From Cornus controversa (lineage: Eukaryota > Streptophyta > Magnoliopsida > Cornales > Cornaceae), in NCBI GenBank assembly GCA_026545225.1, contig CM048845.1, positions 15,469,001 to 15,533,000 of the forward strand: a stretch of DNA of 64,000 nucleotides, written 5' to 3'. Position 1 is the first letter of the stretch; each line of letters begins with the position of its first letter. A program made the position numbers and the translations under genes. The notes beneath the pieces were generated by a model that worked only from the letters and a program-made list of their open reading frames with translations, made no database searches and was not told where the DNA came from. Shown piece by piece: positions 1 through 10,476 of the stretch.

Positions 1-338
1 CTATTTTGAGTAGGGGACGACGAAGATACCGCAACACCTTTTCCTTTCGCCAACATGAGAATGTCTCGATCAGGCCTTCTCCAAGATCCTGTACGAGTGT
101 ACGGGTAAACTTATATTTCTCAACTCAAGGAAGAAAAGGGAATGAAAAATAAAAACTGTAAAAATATACCTTGCCTGTCTCCGATCACGCGAGGAGGGTA
201 ACCCAGTGTACTTAATCCCGCGTTAGAGGTTAAGGTCACTGCATCTCTCATCCCGAGATCGTAAATGATGTCTAACTTGTCTTCTTCTTCTCGACTCATA
301 TCTAGCTCTACTCTAACCGCTGGTTTATTAAAATACAT
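1..338 (-). CDS. Unrecognised candidate host gene, two exons, incomplete at the left edge
   Basis: Two open stretches on the minus strand are joined by what looks like an ordinary short plant intron. Exon 1 runs from 338 to 170 and ends CAAG before GTATAT. The intron (169-89, 81 bases) ends in GTACAG, and exon 2 runs from 88 off the window edge. Reading is phase 1 across the junction and stays open. The first part is acidic (SREEEDKLD), followed by a hydrophobic and glycine-containing stretch (GYPPRVIGDRQ) and, in exon 2, a basic and serine-rich segment (RRPDRDILM, SSSSP). An in-frame stop lies at 350-348 just upstream of the ATG at 338, so this ATG could be the start. An exon beginning at 319 after an AG acceptor is an alternative. 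Base composition is less AT-rich than the surrounding repeats, and no retroelement motif is visible. I do not recognise the family and assign no function. Confidence 0.45.
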
Positions 339-422
339 AAATTCGTGTTAACATATGTGAAGAAGGTGGAAGTAGAATAAAAGAAAGAAAGGTAGAAAAA
401 GCTCACTATTTAATTTTTGGAA

Positions 423-1468
423 TTGATTGGTAGAAATCAATTCCAAAAATTAAATACTTTCCTGCAATAAATGTCCTACTTTTTCATCAATCAATATATC
501 CTTCTAGTTCTAAAGTATTTACACTAGTGCCATTAACAAACAAATAAAATTATAAACGTAAAGTATTAAAATATTTTTATTAATATTTTTTTATATTGTC
601 CTACTTTTTAATATTTTTAATAATCTATATACTTATTATAATCATTTCCTATATAATTTTGAAAATTTTGTAATTATGGTTAATTGAATAAGTATATAGA
701 TTATTAAAAATATTAAAAAAAATAAAATTATAAACATAAAGTATATACATTAATTGAATAAGTATATAGATTATTAAAAATATTAAAAAAAATAAAATTA
801 TAAACATAAAGTATATAGAGTAATTGAATAAGTATATAGATTATTACTAAAAATATTAAAAAAAATAAAATTATAAACATAAAGTATATAGATTAATTGA
901 ATAAGTATATAGATTATTATTAAAAATAAAAATATAAACATAAAGTATATAGATGAATTGAATAAGTATATAGATTATTATTAAAAATATTAATAAAAAT
1001 AAAATTATAAACATAAAGTATATAGATTAATTGAATAAGTATATAAATTATTGAAAATATTTAAAAGTAGGACAATATAAAAAATATTAAAAAAAATAAA
1101 ATTATAAACATAAAGTATATAGATTAATTGAATAAGTATATAGATTATTATTAAAAATAAAAATATAAACATAAAGTATATAGATGAATTGAATAAGTAT
1201 ATAGATTATTATTAAAAATATTAATAAAAATAAAATTATAAACATAAAGTATATAGATTAATTGAATAAGTATATAAATTATTGAAAATATTTAAAAGTA
1301 GGACAATATAAAAAAAATATTAATAAAAATATTTTAATACTTTACGTTTATAATTTTATTTGTTTGTTAATGACACTAGTGTAAATACTTTAGAACTGGA
1401 TTGATGAAAAAATAGGACATTTATTGCAGAAAAACATTTAATTTTTGGAATTGATTTCTACCGATCAA
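423..1468. mobile_element. Non-autonomous DNA element with ~215-bp terminal inverted repeats and a tandem-repeat core
   Basis: The sequence at 423-640 (beginning tggtagaaatcaattcc) returns inverted at about 1263-1468. The match includes the internal stretch around tcctacttt near 600 and 1300. It has about 215-bp arms at roughly 90% identity and no coding capacity. Long TIRs with a non-coding core suit a Mutator-like MITE, but I could not find a clean 9-bp target duplication. The left end is complicated by an extra inverted copy of the terminal sequence at 413-452, so the superfamily is left open. Confidence 0.65.
681..1275. repeat. Tandem repeat core of the TIR element, nine copies
   Basis: The motif aattgaataagtatata recurs near 681, 751, 811, 893, 955, 1028, 1121, 1183 and 1259, giving a period of 60-93 bp. 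A higher-order unit of about 232 bp repeats the block that holds the internal end of the TIR (aaaagtaggacaatata near 1062 and again near 1293). The array therefore seems to have grown by duplicating a piece of the element together with part of its right TIR. Confidence 0.75.
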
Positions 1469-2091
1469 TGAAGCGACTGTGCAAGAACACTCGTTAAGCG
1501 ACTACCGCTAGCACTCCTCATTAATATAATATGACAAATAAAAAGAGAGATTAGTGTATATTAATTGAACGTTAAGGGAGGTAGGTGTAATTTATATTTT
1601 TCTTTTAAACTCCATGTGATACGGTGATGGGTATGTATTACCCTCTCCTCTATAAGATAATGCACCGTTAAGGTAGGAAAAGTTTCAATAAACCGAAGAC
1701 CATAAAACTATCGTTGATTATTTATATTCCTTCACTTTTTTGCGTTTGTAATTTATGTTCCTTCACTTTTTTGCTTTTACAAACGCAAGCAACGAAGTTT
1801 GCATAAACTTATGGCATTAAACAAGTTCATGTGCATATATATATATATATATAGGTCACTAAGAAATGATACCATCTTTTCATGAGATATCTAAGGAGGG
1901 ACAATTGGTGGAGTGATGGTACTCATTTATTGTTTCATTTAAATTCAATTATACATCGTCTCCGAGAATGGAGGTTGTTGGAAGGTGGATTAAATGAACA
2001 TAAACCATCTTTTTAGATGCACTTGGACTTGAATACACCTTTCACTCTTGATTACTCAAACTTTTATTTCTGCACCAAACAATGACCAACT
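1469..2091. other. No gene seen
   Basis: AT-rich intergenic DNA with a short (ta)n run near 1836-1852. The phrase ttccttcacttttttgc appears twice near 1729 and 1760, followed by an inverted acaaacgcaa. I see no coding region or recognisable transposon. Confidence 0.6.
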
Positions 2092-2384
2092 ATTACATTT
2101 AAACTTGGTATAATAAGATCAAAAATTCAATCTAATGGTCAAAAATTGTTAAAAAATTAATCATGTAGATCAAAATGTCTTTGTTTATCTATGATTCAAA
2201 ATAATCATATCTAAGAATCATAATATATTACACACACCACTAATGCACCCTTAATTATGATTCTTAGATATGATTATTTTGAATCATAGATAGACAAAGG
2301 CATTTGACATACATGATTAGTTTTTAACAATTTTTGACCGTTAGATTGAATTTTTGATCTTATTATACGAAGCTTAAATGTAAT
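2092..2384. mobile_element. Fold-back MITE, ~130-bp arms
   Basis: The arm 2092-2222 (attacatttaaacttggta to ctaagaatcat) is repeated inverted at 2255-2384, ending in taaatgtaat. A short non-repeated centre (atatattacacacaccacta) lies between them. The whole unit is about 293 bp and would fold into one long hairpin. There is no coding capacity. A TA or TAT target duplication is possible but cannot be told apart from the TIR end, so the superfamily is uncertain. Confidence 0.8.
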
Positions 2385-3621
2385 ATAGATATATATATTT
2401 GTCTTTTTGTAAATCACCATTGTTTAATTTGACTTGAAATTTTTGATGACTATTATTATAAATCTCGGGTTTTTTATACTTACTAAAGGTCAATTTAAAC
2501 TATCCATAGAATATGTAGAAAAGGTTATAATATTCAAGAAAAGCCCTCTGTGTTTAGATGCTATGTTACATCAAAAAGCATTGTTGAGGGAGTGTGACAC
2601 GTTTTCACAAATTAACCAATCCACCTTAAGTATTAATGATCCATTCGGTAGGAAGGAAAGAGGAGTGGATTGAAGATAGAAAGGAAGAAAAAAATTTCTT
2701 TCATTTAATAAGAAAGAGAGGAGGAATAGAAAAAAAAAAGGATGAATGAGTCATCTATCATGCTTTACAAATTATCATCTCTCCGAATATAGACGGAAGA
2801 TAAGAAAGAAGAAAAATAAGACTGTTATGCAAATTGTAAATTACAATACTACCCTTCATAATTATTGAATAAACGCAATATTAGCAATCTCGCTCCTCTC
2901 TTATCTCTTAATAAATAAAGTAAGGTATTAATTCATTTCCTTCTCTTCCATTCAACCAAACAAAAAGAGAGAATGACACTCTTCACGACCTTTCGAATTG
3001 CCTTGTTGGTTGGGTGCGATTCATGTGACATCGAGACTGGGCCTCAGAAAGTTTTGGTGGGCCGGACCCTGGTGGGCTAGGGCTTTATTTAGAAATGAGT
3101 TTTTGAGTCCAATATCGTAAAGAAGAGTAATTGGGCCATTAAAAAATTCTACTAGATGAAAAACTCTTTAATGCCTTAGACAGTTTGTGTATTCATCAAG
3201 ACAAGCCATATTAGTTTGTACACTACATGACTTGTTTATTTTATTTTATTTTTTTCTTTTAATTTTATGAAGTTGGGTCCGGAAAAGGCCCAATATTGTG
3301 ATCGATTTCGCTCCTCTTTCTTTTGGGCTTTGTCTTCAGCTTAGGAATAATGTTCTTCACTCTTTCTTTTTGACAAGTCCAGGATCCATTGGCATATTTG
3401 GGCTCGAGTGCTGGGTTTTACAATACTACACCTGACTTCTACGCTTTGATAAAAATGAAACATACTATGTCTGATATTATTGTTTTCTTTCATTTTTCTC
3501 ACATACTACTAATTTTAACTTAACTTTTAAAGAAATAAAACATCAATCTTGTCAAATATATTGAATAATATAGTTATTCTATGGTAGACAATAATAGTAA
3601 ATAAGGCAAAAAAAATTTAGA
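2385..3621. other. No gene seen
   Basis: Intergenic sequence. There is a purine-rich stretch (2650-2830), a pyrimidine-rich stretch (2890-2960) and T-rich tracts near 3240. Short open frames here have no recognisable domains. Confidence 0.55.
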
Positions 3622-3733
3622 TTTTTTTTTAGCAAGATTAACTTTCACAATACATTTGGGGAGACTCGAACCCTCTAACTTTCACATTAAAAGAAAAAAA
3701 AAATACCAGTAAACCACACACTTTAGTGATGAA
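3622..3733 (-). mobile_element. tRNA-derived SINE with A and B boxes
   Basis: Read on the minus strand, an RNA polymerase III A-box-like TGGTTTACTGGT lies at 3717-3706. A B box GGTTCGAGTCTC lies at 3672-3661, the usual distance downstream. The unit ends in a short A run (minus strand, plus-strand T run at 3622-3630). Similar sequence (aaatttaga / aaatttttaga) flanks both sides and may be a decayed target duplication. The layout is that of a short plant SINE of about 110 bp. Confidence 0.6.
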
Positions 3734-3973
3734 AATTTTTAGAACTAATTTGTGCAAAAAAACAAAAATTGTTAGATACATTAATATTCCATTTTGTACC
3801 ATCCAAAATGTTTCACTCCAAATCTCATATTTAGCATGAAACCTCGTATCCAGAAAAGTGGTCTACATTTTAGAAAGAAAAGGTTGTGAACAATGTTTAC
3901 TTCTTTTCATAGTATAATATCTTAAGAGTCAAGGGTTCAAGTTTCGGAAGAGACAAAAAATGGGTGCATGCAG

Positions 3974-4090
3974 GGGCAGAGTCAGCTGGGTCCCACGACA
4001 GTGGCATCCCTATAACTTTTTTTTTATTTTTAATAGTTGATTACATGCCTTTTTTTGTAATTTCATAGTCGCCCCCTCCATTTTGTTCTT
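3974..4090 (+). mobile_element. 5' end of a hAT (TTF-type) transposon, remnant
   Basis: The sequence caggggcagagtcagctggg matches the CAGGGGCGGAGCCA-like terminus common to plant hAT elements of the TTF zinc-finger group. It is followed by the T-rich subterminal stretch usual for them. I found no matching right end, so this is a truncated end. Assignment rests on recalled family termini. Confidence 0.45.
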
Positions 4091-4370
4091 CAACCCTTAT
4101 CTTTGAAAAATTATTAGATGTTCCTGTACCACTAACACTTGGTGATTCATTCCTCTCCAATTAATAAAAGTGAATCCACAAGAATGTAATAATATATTAA
4201 AAAAAATTCTAACATTAATTTAGATTAGAGTGAACCACCAAGTGACAGATGGTTCGGGACCATTTAATAATTTCTCCTTATCTACTAATTTCTCCTTATC
4301 TAATTACCTCTTAACAGACTTCGAAACAATACATGTACCTAGGTAGTCCAATATTAGTAGATCTATGTTT

Positions 4371-4860
4371 AGTGGCAGAGCCACTGTGTGCCCAGGAGGG
4401 TGGCAGAGCCACTGTGTGCCCAGGAGGGGCACTTGTCCCCCTTGAGAATTTTTTTTTTCTTACCTAAATGTTCAATTATTCCCCCCCTCAATGTTTTATA
4501 ACAAAGATTAAACTGGATAAGTCAGCCGCATACAAGCAACATGGGCTATAGCCTAGGTCAAATATATATATTTTTTTATTACTACTGGTCTCAGCCCACT
4601 AGCCCAAGCCCAGCCCACCATATTTGGGTCTTCCGATTAGGGCAAGCTCCGTCTCTCTCTCTCGTCTCATAGCAAATTCTTCTTCTTCTTCCTTTTCAGT
4701 TCTGATTTTTTTTCTGCTCTGTTTTTACTCTCTCTCGGTCTAGATAGTCCACACTCCTACTCAAATAGTGAAAGCTGACCTTGAAACAAAGACCTTTGTT
4801 AGTTTAGCTGGGTTGAGCTGGCGATCATTAATCTCCAAAGAGGCGGTATGCTCTTCAATA
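4371..4860 (+). mobile_element. Second hAT-like 5' end with duplicated terminus and leader
   Basis: The terminus gtggcagagccactgtgtgc is followed by gggcacttgtcccccttgag, as in plant TTF-type hAT elements. Further in, gggctatagcctagg (4542-4556) resembles the inner end of the hAT copy at 27.9 kb (ctatagcccagg). The following gcccactagcccaagccc and pyrimidine-rich stretch look like a transcribed leader that ends at a possible donor (gcg/gtatgc near 4848). No transposase was recognised downstream. Confidence 0.4.
4372..4427 (+). repeat. Perfect 28-bp tandem duplication of a transposon end
   Basis: The 28-base unit beginning gtggcagagccactgtgtgc occurs twice in a row without mismatch. The identity suggests a recent duplication, and the duplicated piece is exactly the terminal palindrome agtggcagagccact plus its neighbour. 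Confidence 0.85.
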
Positions 4861-6197
4861 TTTTCTTATGATTTATTTCTCATAAATTTAAGTAACAATG
4901 TGATAATTCTGTATATGGACTTATGTTTAAGATAGGCAGTATAAAATCGTTTTGAGGAGTTGAAAGGAAATGATTTTTATATAGATTTTAGCGTCTTATC
5001 TGTTTGATTAGAAGAGGAAAGATAATAGGTTTTCTGGTAATTAAAACTTCTTATTTTCCTTCTGGTTGTGTTGAAACCTCGAATTTATAGCCTTTATGAA
5101 GCACCAATTAGTGCCAATTAGATTTCTTAACTAAACAGGAATGCTAAAGGCTACTAGATTCATTATAATATCAAATTGTAGTTATTAATATACTTTTTTT
5201 TTCCTCATAAATCTAAATAATTCTTTTTGTTAAATATTGATACACATATTTGTAATAGTGTGAAAATGTGAATTTCTTAGTTGGTACTTCAAAGAAATAA
5301 ATAGTTCCATGAATTTTAGTTCTTGGATTGTGTTTAGCCTGGTTTAGGACTACTACTTAGTAGTTAGTACTTGTATTCATGACACGGCTGTAGTATGGAT
5401 TTCTAAAATTAGGCAAATCCTTTATGTAATCAATTTTCATAAATTGGGAGAGTAACTACTTTAGAAATATTAAGTCTATTTTTCGCGTAGCTTACTAAAT
5501 CCACTCGCTTCATGTTTGTTGCTTATTTTTCCCATGTTGACATTCCTGGAATTCAAATTATTTGCTTCATTTGAGAACCTCTGATGCACGAATGTTGATC
5601 ATTGCATTCTTGTCCTTCCAGGTAGCTCCTCATGAACGCCCTGTTGTGAGCAAGACGTTCTTAAATGTTTGGATCGGATGGAATAAGAGCCATAAGATCA
5701 TTTCTACGATTCTACATTTACAAGTACACTCCTTTTTTATGCTTAATTTGCAAAACATAATAAGGAAATTTCTAGTTAAATTGTATTGTTATTCTCATTT
5801 CTCACACACTGTTAGTACTTAGTGACTTGAATTATTTGATTGATTTTAATTTACTGAGTTGTAACTTGTAAGTGTTGCAAATTGATTAGTCAGTTTTGTC
5901 AATCACTGTTAATATATATTTTCTTCCTTTGTTTTTTTTTTCTTTTTTCTGGAAAAACATTGCTAGTTGTCTTTTAGTTGTAAATCTCTTGGCTAGGATA
6001 TATCAGTTTATTTGTTTGTTACTCCCATTAACTAATTATATTATTGAATTTCTTTAAAAACATTGTTAGTTGTCCTAATGCCCTAATATAGAAAATTTTA
6101 ATATAGAAAATAAAAAATTGTCATTATTGAATTTGAATCTTAAATGATGTGGTGGTGGCAATTGGTATTTTCTAATTTGTTTTTAAAAAAATAGTCA
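4861..6197. other. No gene recognised
   Basis: AT-rich sequence that could be intron or internal sequence of the hAT-like unit to its left. An open stretch at 5562-5822 (86 codons) has no recognisable domain and sits in intron-like T-rich DNA, so I do not call it a gene. Confidence 0.5.
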
Positions 6198-7272
6198 TTA
6201 TTGTTTTTTACCCAACTTCCTTTCCACTCTAGTCTGATACTCTTGGAACTTTCTAAAAGCTTTGGACTTGAGGTGCATCAAGTAAACATATCCAAACCTA
6301 GAGTAGTCATTGGTAAAAATAATGAAATACTCAAACCCTCCTCTTACCTGTATAATTAAAGGACCAAATACGTCAGTATGTACTAACTCCAATGATTTTT
6401 TGGCTTTAAATCGCTTGGCGGTGAAATGTTTCTTGGTCATTTTCCTTTCAATACAAGATTCAGAGGTTGGCATGGGCTCCTCTACCCCAACAGATATGAA
6501 ATCTTCTTTTGCCAGTCTTTGAATATTATTTTGATTGATTCAACCTAAACTTAGATGCCAAAGATACATTGAGTTTGAAGTAACCACTTTCCTTCTGACA
6601 TTTAGATTCTTAGTAGAAACATTTAACTCATGATCATGTAAATAATATGAAGGAGTTACTAAAGATAATCAACTAATGCACTAGCAATAACATTTCCATT
6701 TAATAAAAGCCATATATATTTTTAAAAAACTAAAAACATAGATTTTGAAAACAAATGAAGAAATTGAAATTAAAATTCTTCTTACATCTGGCGCATAAAG
6801 ACAATATTTTAAGGTTAACTTCCTCCCATTCTTTAATTGCAAAATGATCACTCCTCAAATTAGATCACATCCCATGAATCTTATTCAGAAGTTCTGATCA
6901 ACTTCTTCATTCCTTGCCTATTAACGAAACCTTCTCAAATGGACTTGCTTGTTTCCTGTCTTTTATTCCTGCCTGGCCCTTGGAACTAGCATAAGAACAC
7001 ATGCTATCTCAAGACGAACATACATTGCTTTGTGTAATTCTAACATTGCCAACAAACATCTTGTCGAGTTTTCTGATGATATCCTGAGCCTATTTGTACC
7101 ACATAAAGTTTAGATGCAGCTTTTTAGGATCCTCATCCTCAAAAAGGGAGTCAGAACAATCTTAAATCCAGTGCCAACTTGTGACCCATTCTTGTCAAAG
7201 CCTGGTTCAATTTCTTTTTCCATTCAACAAATTTGATGGTTCAGTTAGAATACGATCTTTAATAGTGGCAAC
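6198..7272 (-). mobile_element. Ty1/copia fossil: gag remnant and pre-integrase/integrase fragment
   Basis: On the minus strand, 6473-6198 translates as the start of a copia integrase core (ELVHTDVFGPL, then the DYSRFGYVYL motif), preceded by the GAG-pre-integrase region (near 6540-6474). Further upstream on the same strand (7260-6780) is gag-like sequence. One part, WKKELNQALTRMGHKLALDL, is nearly the same as in the plus-strand copy at 18.0 kb. The element is broken many times. Its 5' part continues at 11832-12775 on the far side of a younger LTR element inserted at 7273. Confidence 0.75.
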
Positions 7273-8641
7273 TGATAAGCACTGAATGTTGCACATTTAA
7301 ACCTCTTTAATTACATATGTTAATTCCTTAATTATACTTATATTAGTATTTTTATGTTATTTTCTTGTTTTTGTTGATTTCAGGGTTCTTCCCCAAAATC
7401 AAATCTGGTAATTTCGGGACTTCAATGATATTTCCATGTGCAGTCCAAGCTTTATACGTAATTCCATGAGATAAATATTTTTATTTTATTATTATTTATT
7501 TTTAATATTATTATTATTTATTATTATTATTATTATTATTATTTATTTTAATAATAATAATAATTATTATTATTATTTATCTTATGTAATATGCTGAGGA
7601 ATATGCCGTGGAATATGCTCTAGAATATGCTTTTTATTTTGCTTATAAAAGGAGCTTAGAGCTCATTTTTAAAGGATAGATTGGAGACACATTTGTGATA
7701 CATTGATACACATTTGTAATAGATATAGATATATGTGGATAGTATTATTATTTTGTTGAAAGAGAGAGAAGTCTAGAGAGGAAAAATTTCAAAGAAGGCT
7801 GTGACAGAGCCTTGAAGATCAGATGGATCTAGGATTGCCTCTAGCTATGGAGTTATTCCACCTCACCATGATCAACCAATGCCTTCTCTAGGGCTTGAAC
7901 AAAGCCCTAGCCATGTAAATATGTTTTAATTATAATAAATTGGAGTTTTTGTGTATTGTTGTGTATATGTCTCTTGCCTTGAGCCTTATATAAATATAAG
8001 TTTACAAACTCTTTATACTCATGTGTTGTGATTTATCTTCTTATCTTAGAATACTTAAATTCCTCACATGATCTTCAAACACTTGTAGGTTTCACAAGGA
8101 CTACAAGTAATGGCTTGAGACTAGTTTTCACTATAACATGCATAGCTAGATTTGCATAGTCCATGCTTAGAGACGGTGATTTAGCTACACTTAGGTAATT
8201 AGGTAAGTAGAAAAATCACACTTACCGAAGATGGATTATAGTATATTAAGGTGTATGTATTCTTTTGGCGACGTCGTTGTAGTTAGGACTTGTCAAACGC
8301 GTCATTTAGTACACATTTATATAAATTCTCCGATTTCTTATAAGTCTTATATGTTTATGAGGTTAGTGGTGAAGTTTAAACCACACTTTATCTCTCTAAT
8401 TTCTATCTTTAATTTATATTTTTAGTTTATGTCAATTAATTTTCAGCACTTTATCATAAAAACACAAAAAGAAATTCCGTTGAATTGAATTAGATGAGAT
8501 CTTGATAGCTTAACAAAACAACCAAACACAGTCTCTGTGGGTTCGACCCCTACTCATCACTTTACTAATTTTCTTTTATCGAGGAGTAAAACAATAACGA
8601 CATTATTACATATTATTTTAACACGTTTTGCACACCGAACA
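7273..8641 (+). repeat. Left LTR of the non-autonomous element
   Basis: It starts tgataagcactgaatgttgc and ends gcacaccgaaca. It contains an unusually long run of tta/tat trinucleotides (about 7478-7582) that is much shorter in the right LTR, so microsatellite growth has occurred since insertion. A TATA-like ttataaaagga lies near 7641. Confidence 0.85.
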
Positions 8642-8646
8642 AGAAA

Positions 8647-8664
8647 TGGCGCCATTGCCGGGGA
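8647..8664 (+). other. Primer-binding site, tRNA-Asp type
   Basis: TGGCGCCATTGCCGGGGA differs at one base from the complement of the 3' end of plant tRNA-Asp (TGGCGCCGTTGCCGGGGA). It sits five bases after the end of the left LTR. This PBS type is known from plant Ty3/gypsy lineages such as Athila/Tat, which hints at the parent family. Confidence 0.8.
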
Positions 8665-10461
8665 CAACTAAAACAATTGTATTGTTAAGTTTGAAGATTA
8701 AGTTTAGTTTAAATTATAATTTTGGACTTGTTCATATTTTTGTTTATAATTTATTTCACGTATTTTTTCAGTCATATCATGTTCCGTGAGACCCTTTGAA
8801 TCCAAAAGGAATGTATCTAAATATTTTTGAATGTGTTTGAGTGTGAGAGGTATGAATTGAGGTTTAAATAAATTTTTTCTACACTTGAGACAATTTTGCA
8901 AAATCATAGTCGTAAGGCACTTCGATGCATCGAAGTTGATCTTTAAATGTCCCATTTCCATTCCTTTTCCAGCACCTTTTGCACCTTGTTCCTATACATG
9001 TTCGATGCATCGACGTTCGATGCGTCGAAACATGTACTTTGATGCATCGAAGTACAAATTCGAAATATATATATATATATATCATTGTCTTTTCCTTTTT
9101 ATTTCTTTTCCATCACAATGCTCGTGGTATTCTATTGGTGATCAATGCAGGTTTTTCTATTCGCAATGTGAAATACTTGGTTGTTTGCCGTATATATTGA
9201 GAACCTCCATATCGGTAATATTGTTCTTTTATCTTTGATTTTTATACTGAAATATTGAGGACAATGTTTACTTTAAATTTGTGGGTAAAGCATTCATTTT
9301 ATTTCATTTTTGTACAGTTAAAATTTTTCTTTGCCAATTTTCAGCTTTTCATTATAGTGAAGACATCATGTTTTCAAATGTTCAAATTCATTATCAAAGC
9401 CACAAGTATATGCATGCAAGTACTTTAAAATTCTGCATTAAATTTTTCAAAAAGAATCAGCATTTCCATTCCAAAATGGTCCACATTATTGTTTAATTTT
9501 AAAATACGTATAGTATGATTCTAAATATTTCTCGATCTGCAAAAATGCACACGTACATTTTAATTATGGGGTATACATCATATAGAGAGTTTTAAAAATG
9601 TTTGTTTTTATTTGAACTGCTTGGAGAATGATTTTCATTGGCATTCTATTTTTATCTAAAATAAAAAAATAAAAAATAATAATAATAAAAAAAGAAAGTT
9701 GCAATAAGCCTTTTCACTCAATAAGTCGGACCTCTGTGCCTCAGGAAGCATGGAGTGTTCGCGTCTAAAAAGTGTACAAGGTTGAACAATAAAAAAACAA
9801 TTAGCTCATTTAAGTTCAAAGCCTAGTAAGCTCGGTTATTAAGTTCTTCGGGTGTCTTTTCACTTAATACCCTAAAACTGTCCGATTTGGGAGTCATTGA
9901 CCCAACGCTGCTACATGGGCTTGCTAAAAAGTTTAAGGGACTTAGACATTGCACAGCCACTTGTACATAAGCTTTTGTAAATATTTTACATTTTAATGGT
10001 ATACTTGTGTGATCTTTTTCAAAAAGTTTTTCTTTTAAAGACGAGTGTTGTATTTATTCTCCAATTGCAACAATAAGCCACACATTAGGATAAATGTTCA
10101 CTTTTCAAAGAGGACATTTTGGATTGCACTTATATTCTTATTAAAGATTGAACAATGTGTGGGGACTATTTTCATATTCATCATTCTAATATTTTTAGAT
10201 TTTGTAAGTACTTGTTGTGTGCATCATTTGTGGCAGAAAATTTTAAATTCCATTAGGACGGAGCTATATGAAATTGCATGCATGTTTGTGGGTTACATCT
10301 CTGTTAAACCCTCACGAGACTTCAGTCGTCCACTAGGGATGCCTATGGGTTTAAAAGGCTTTTTGTGTTTGCTAAATGTAACCGGATCTCCCACGAAAGA
10401 GGAATTAATTTAGTTGTTTCATTTTATTTTTAGTTTTGTATTACCAAGGGACTAGCAATAT

Positions 10462-10476
10462 GTAAGTTTGGGGGTG
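10462..10476 (+). other. Polypurine tract
   Basis: gtaagtttgggggtg directly precedes the TGATAA start of the right LTR. This is the expected plus-strand primer site of an LTR element. Confidence 0.75.

Larger units (their letters stand above)
8642..10476 (+). other. Non-coding internal domain of the LTR element
   Basis: About 1.8 kb between PBS and PPT. It holds a cluster of TCGATGCATCGA-type palindromes (8919-9056), a (at)n run near 9065 and short open frames (for example 10045-10413) without recognisable domains. No protease, RT or integrase motif is present, so replication would depend on another element's proteins. Confidence 0.7.

Noticed and set aside
2640-2965. Possible MITE with purine-rich inverted ends
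   Set aside because: The apparent inverted match is only purine/pyrimidine bias with many mismatches and no target duplication.
10045-10413. 122-codon open frame in the non-autonomous LTR element
   Set aside because: No recognisable domain, AT-rich codons, and it ends in the region before the PPT; treated as chance.
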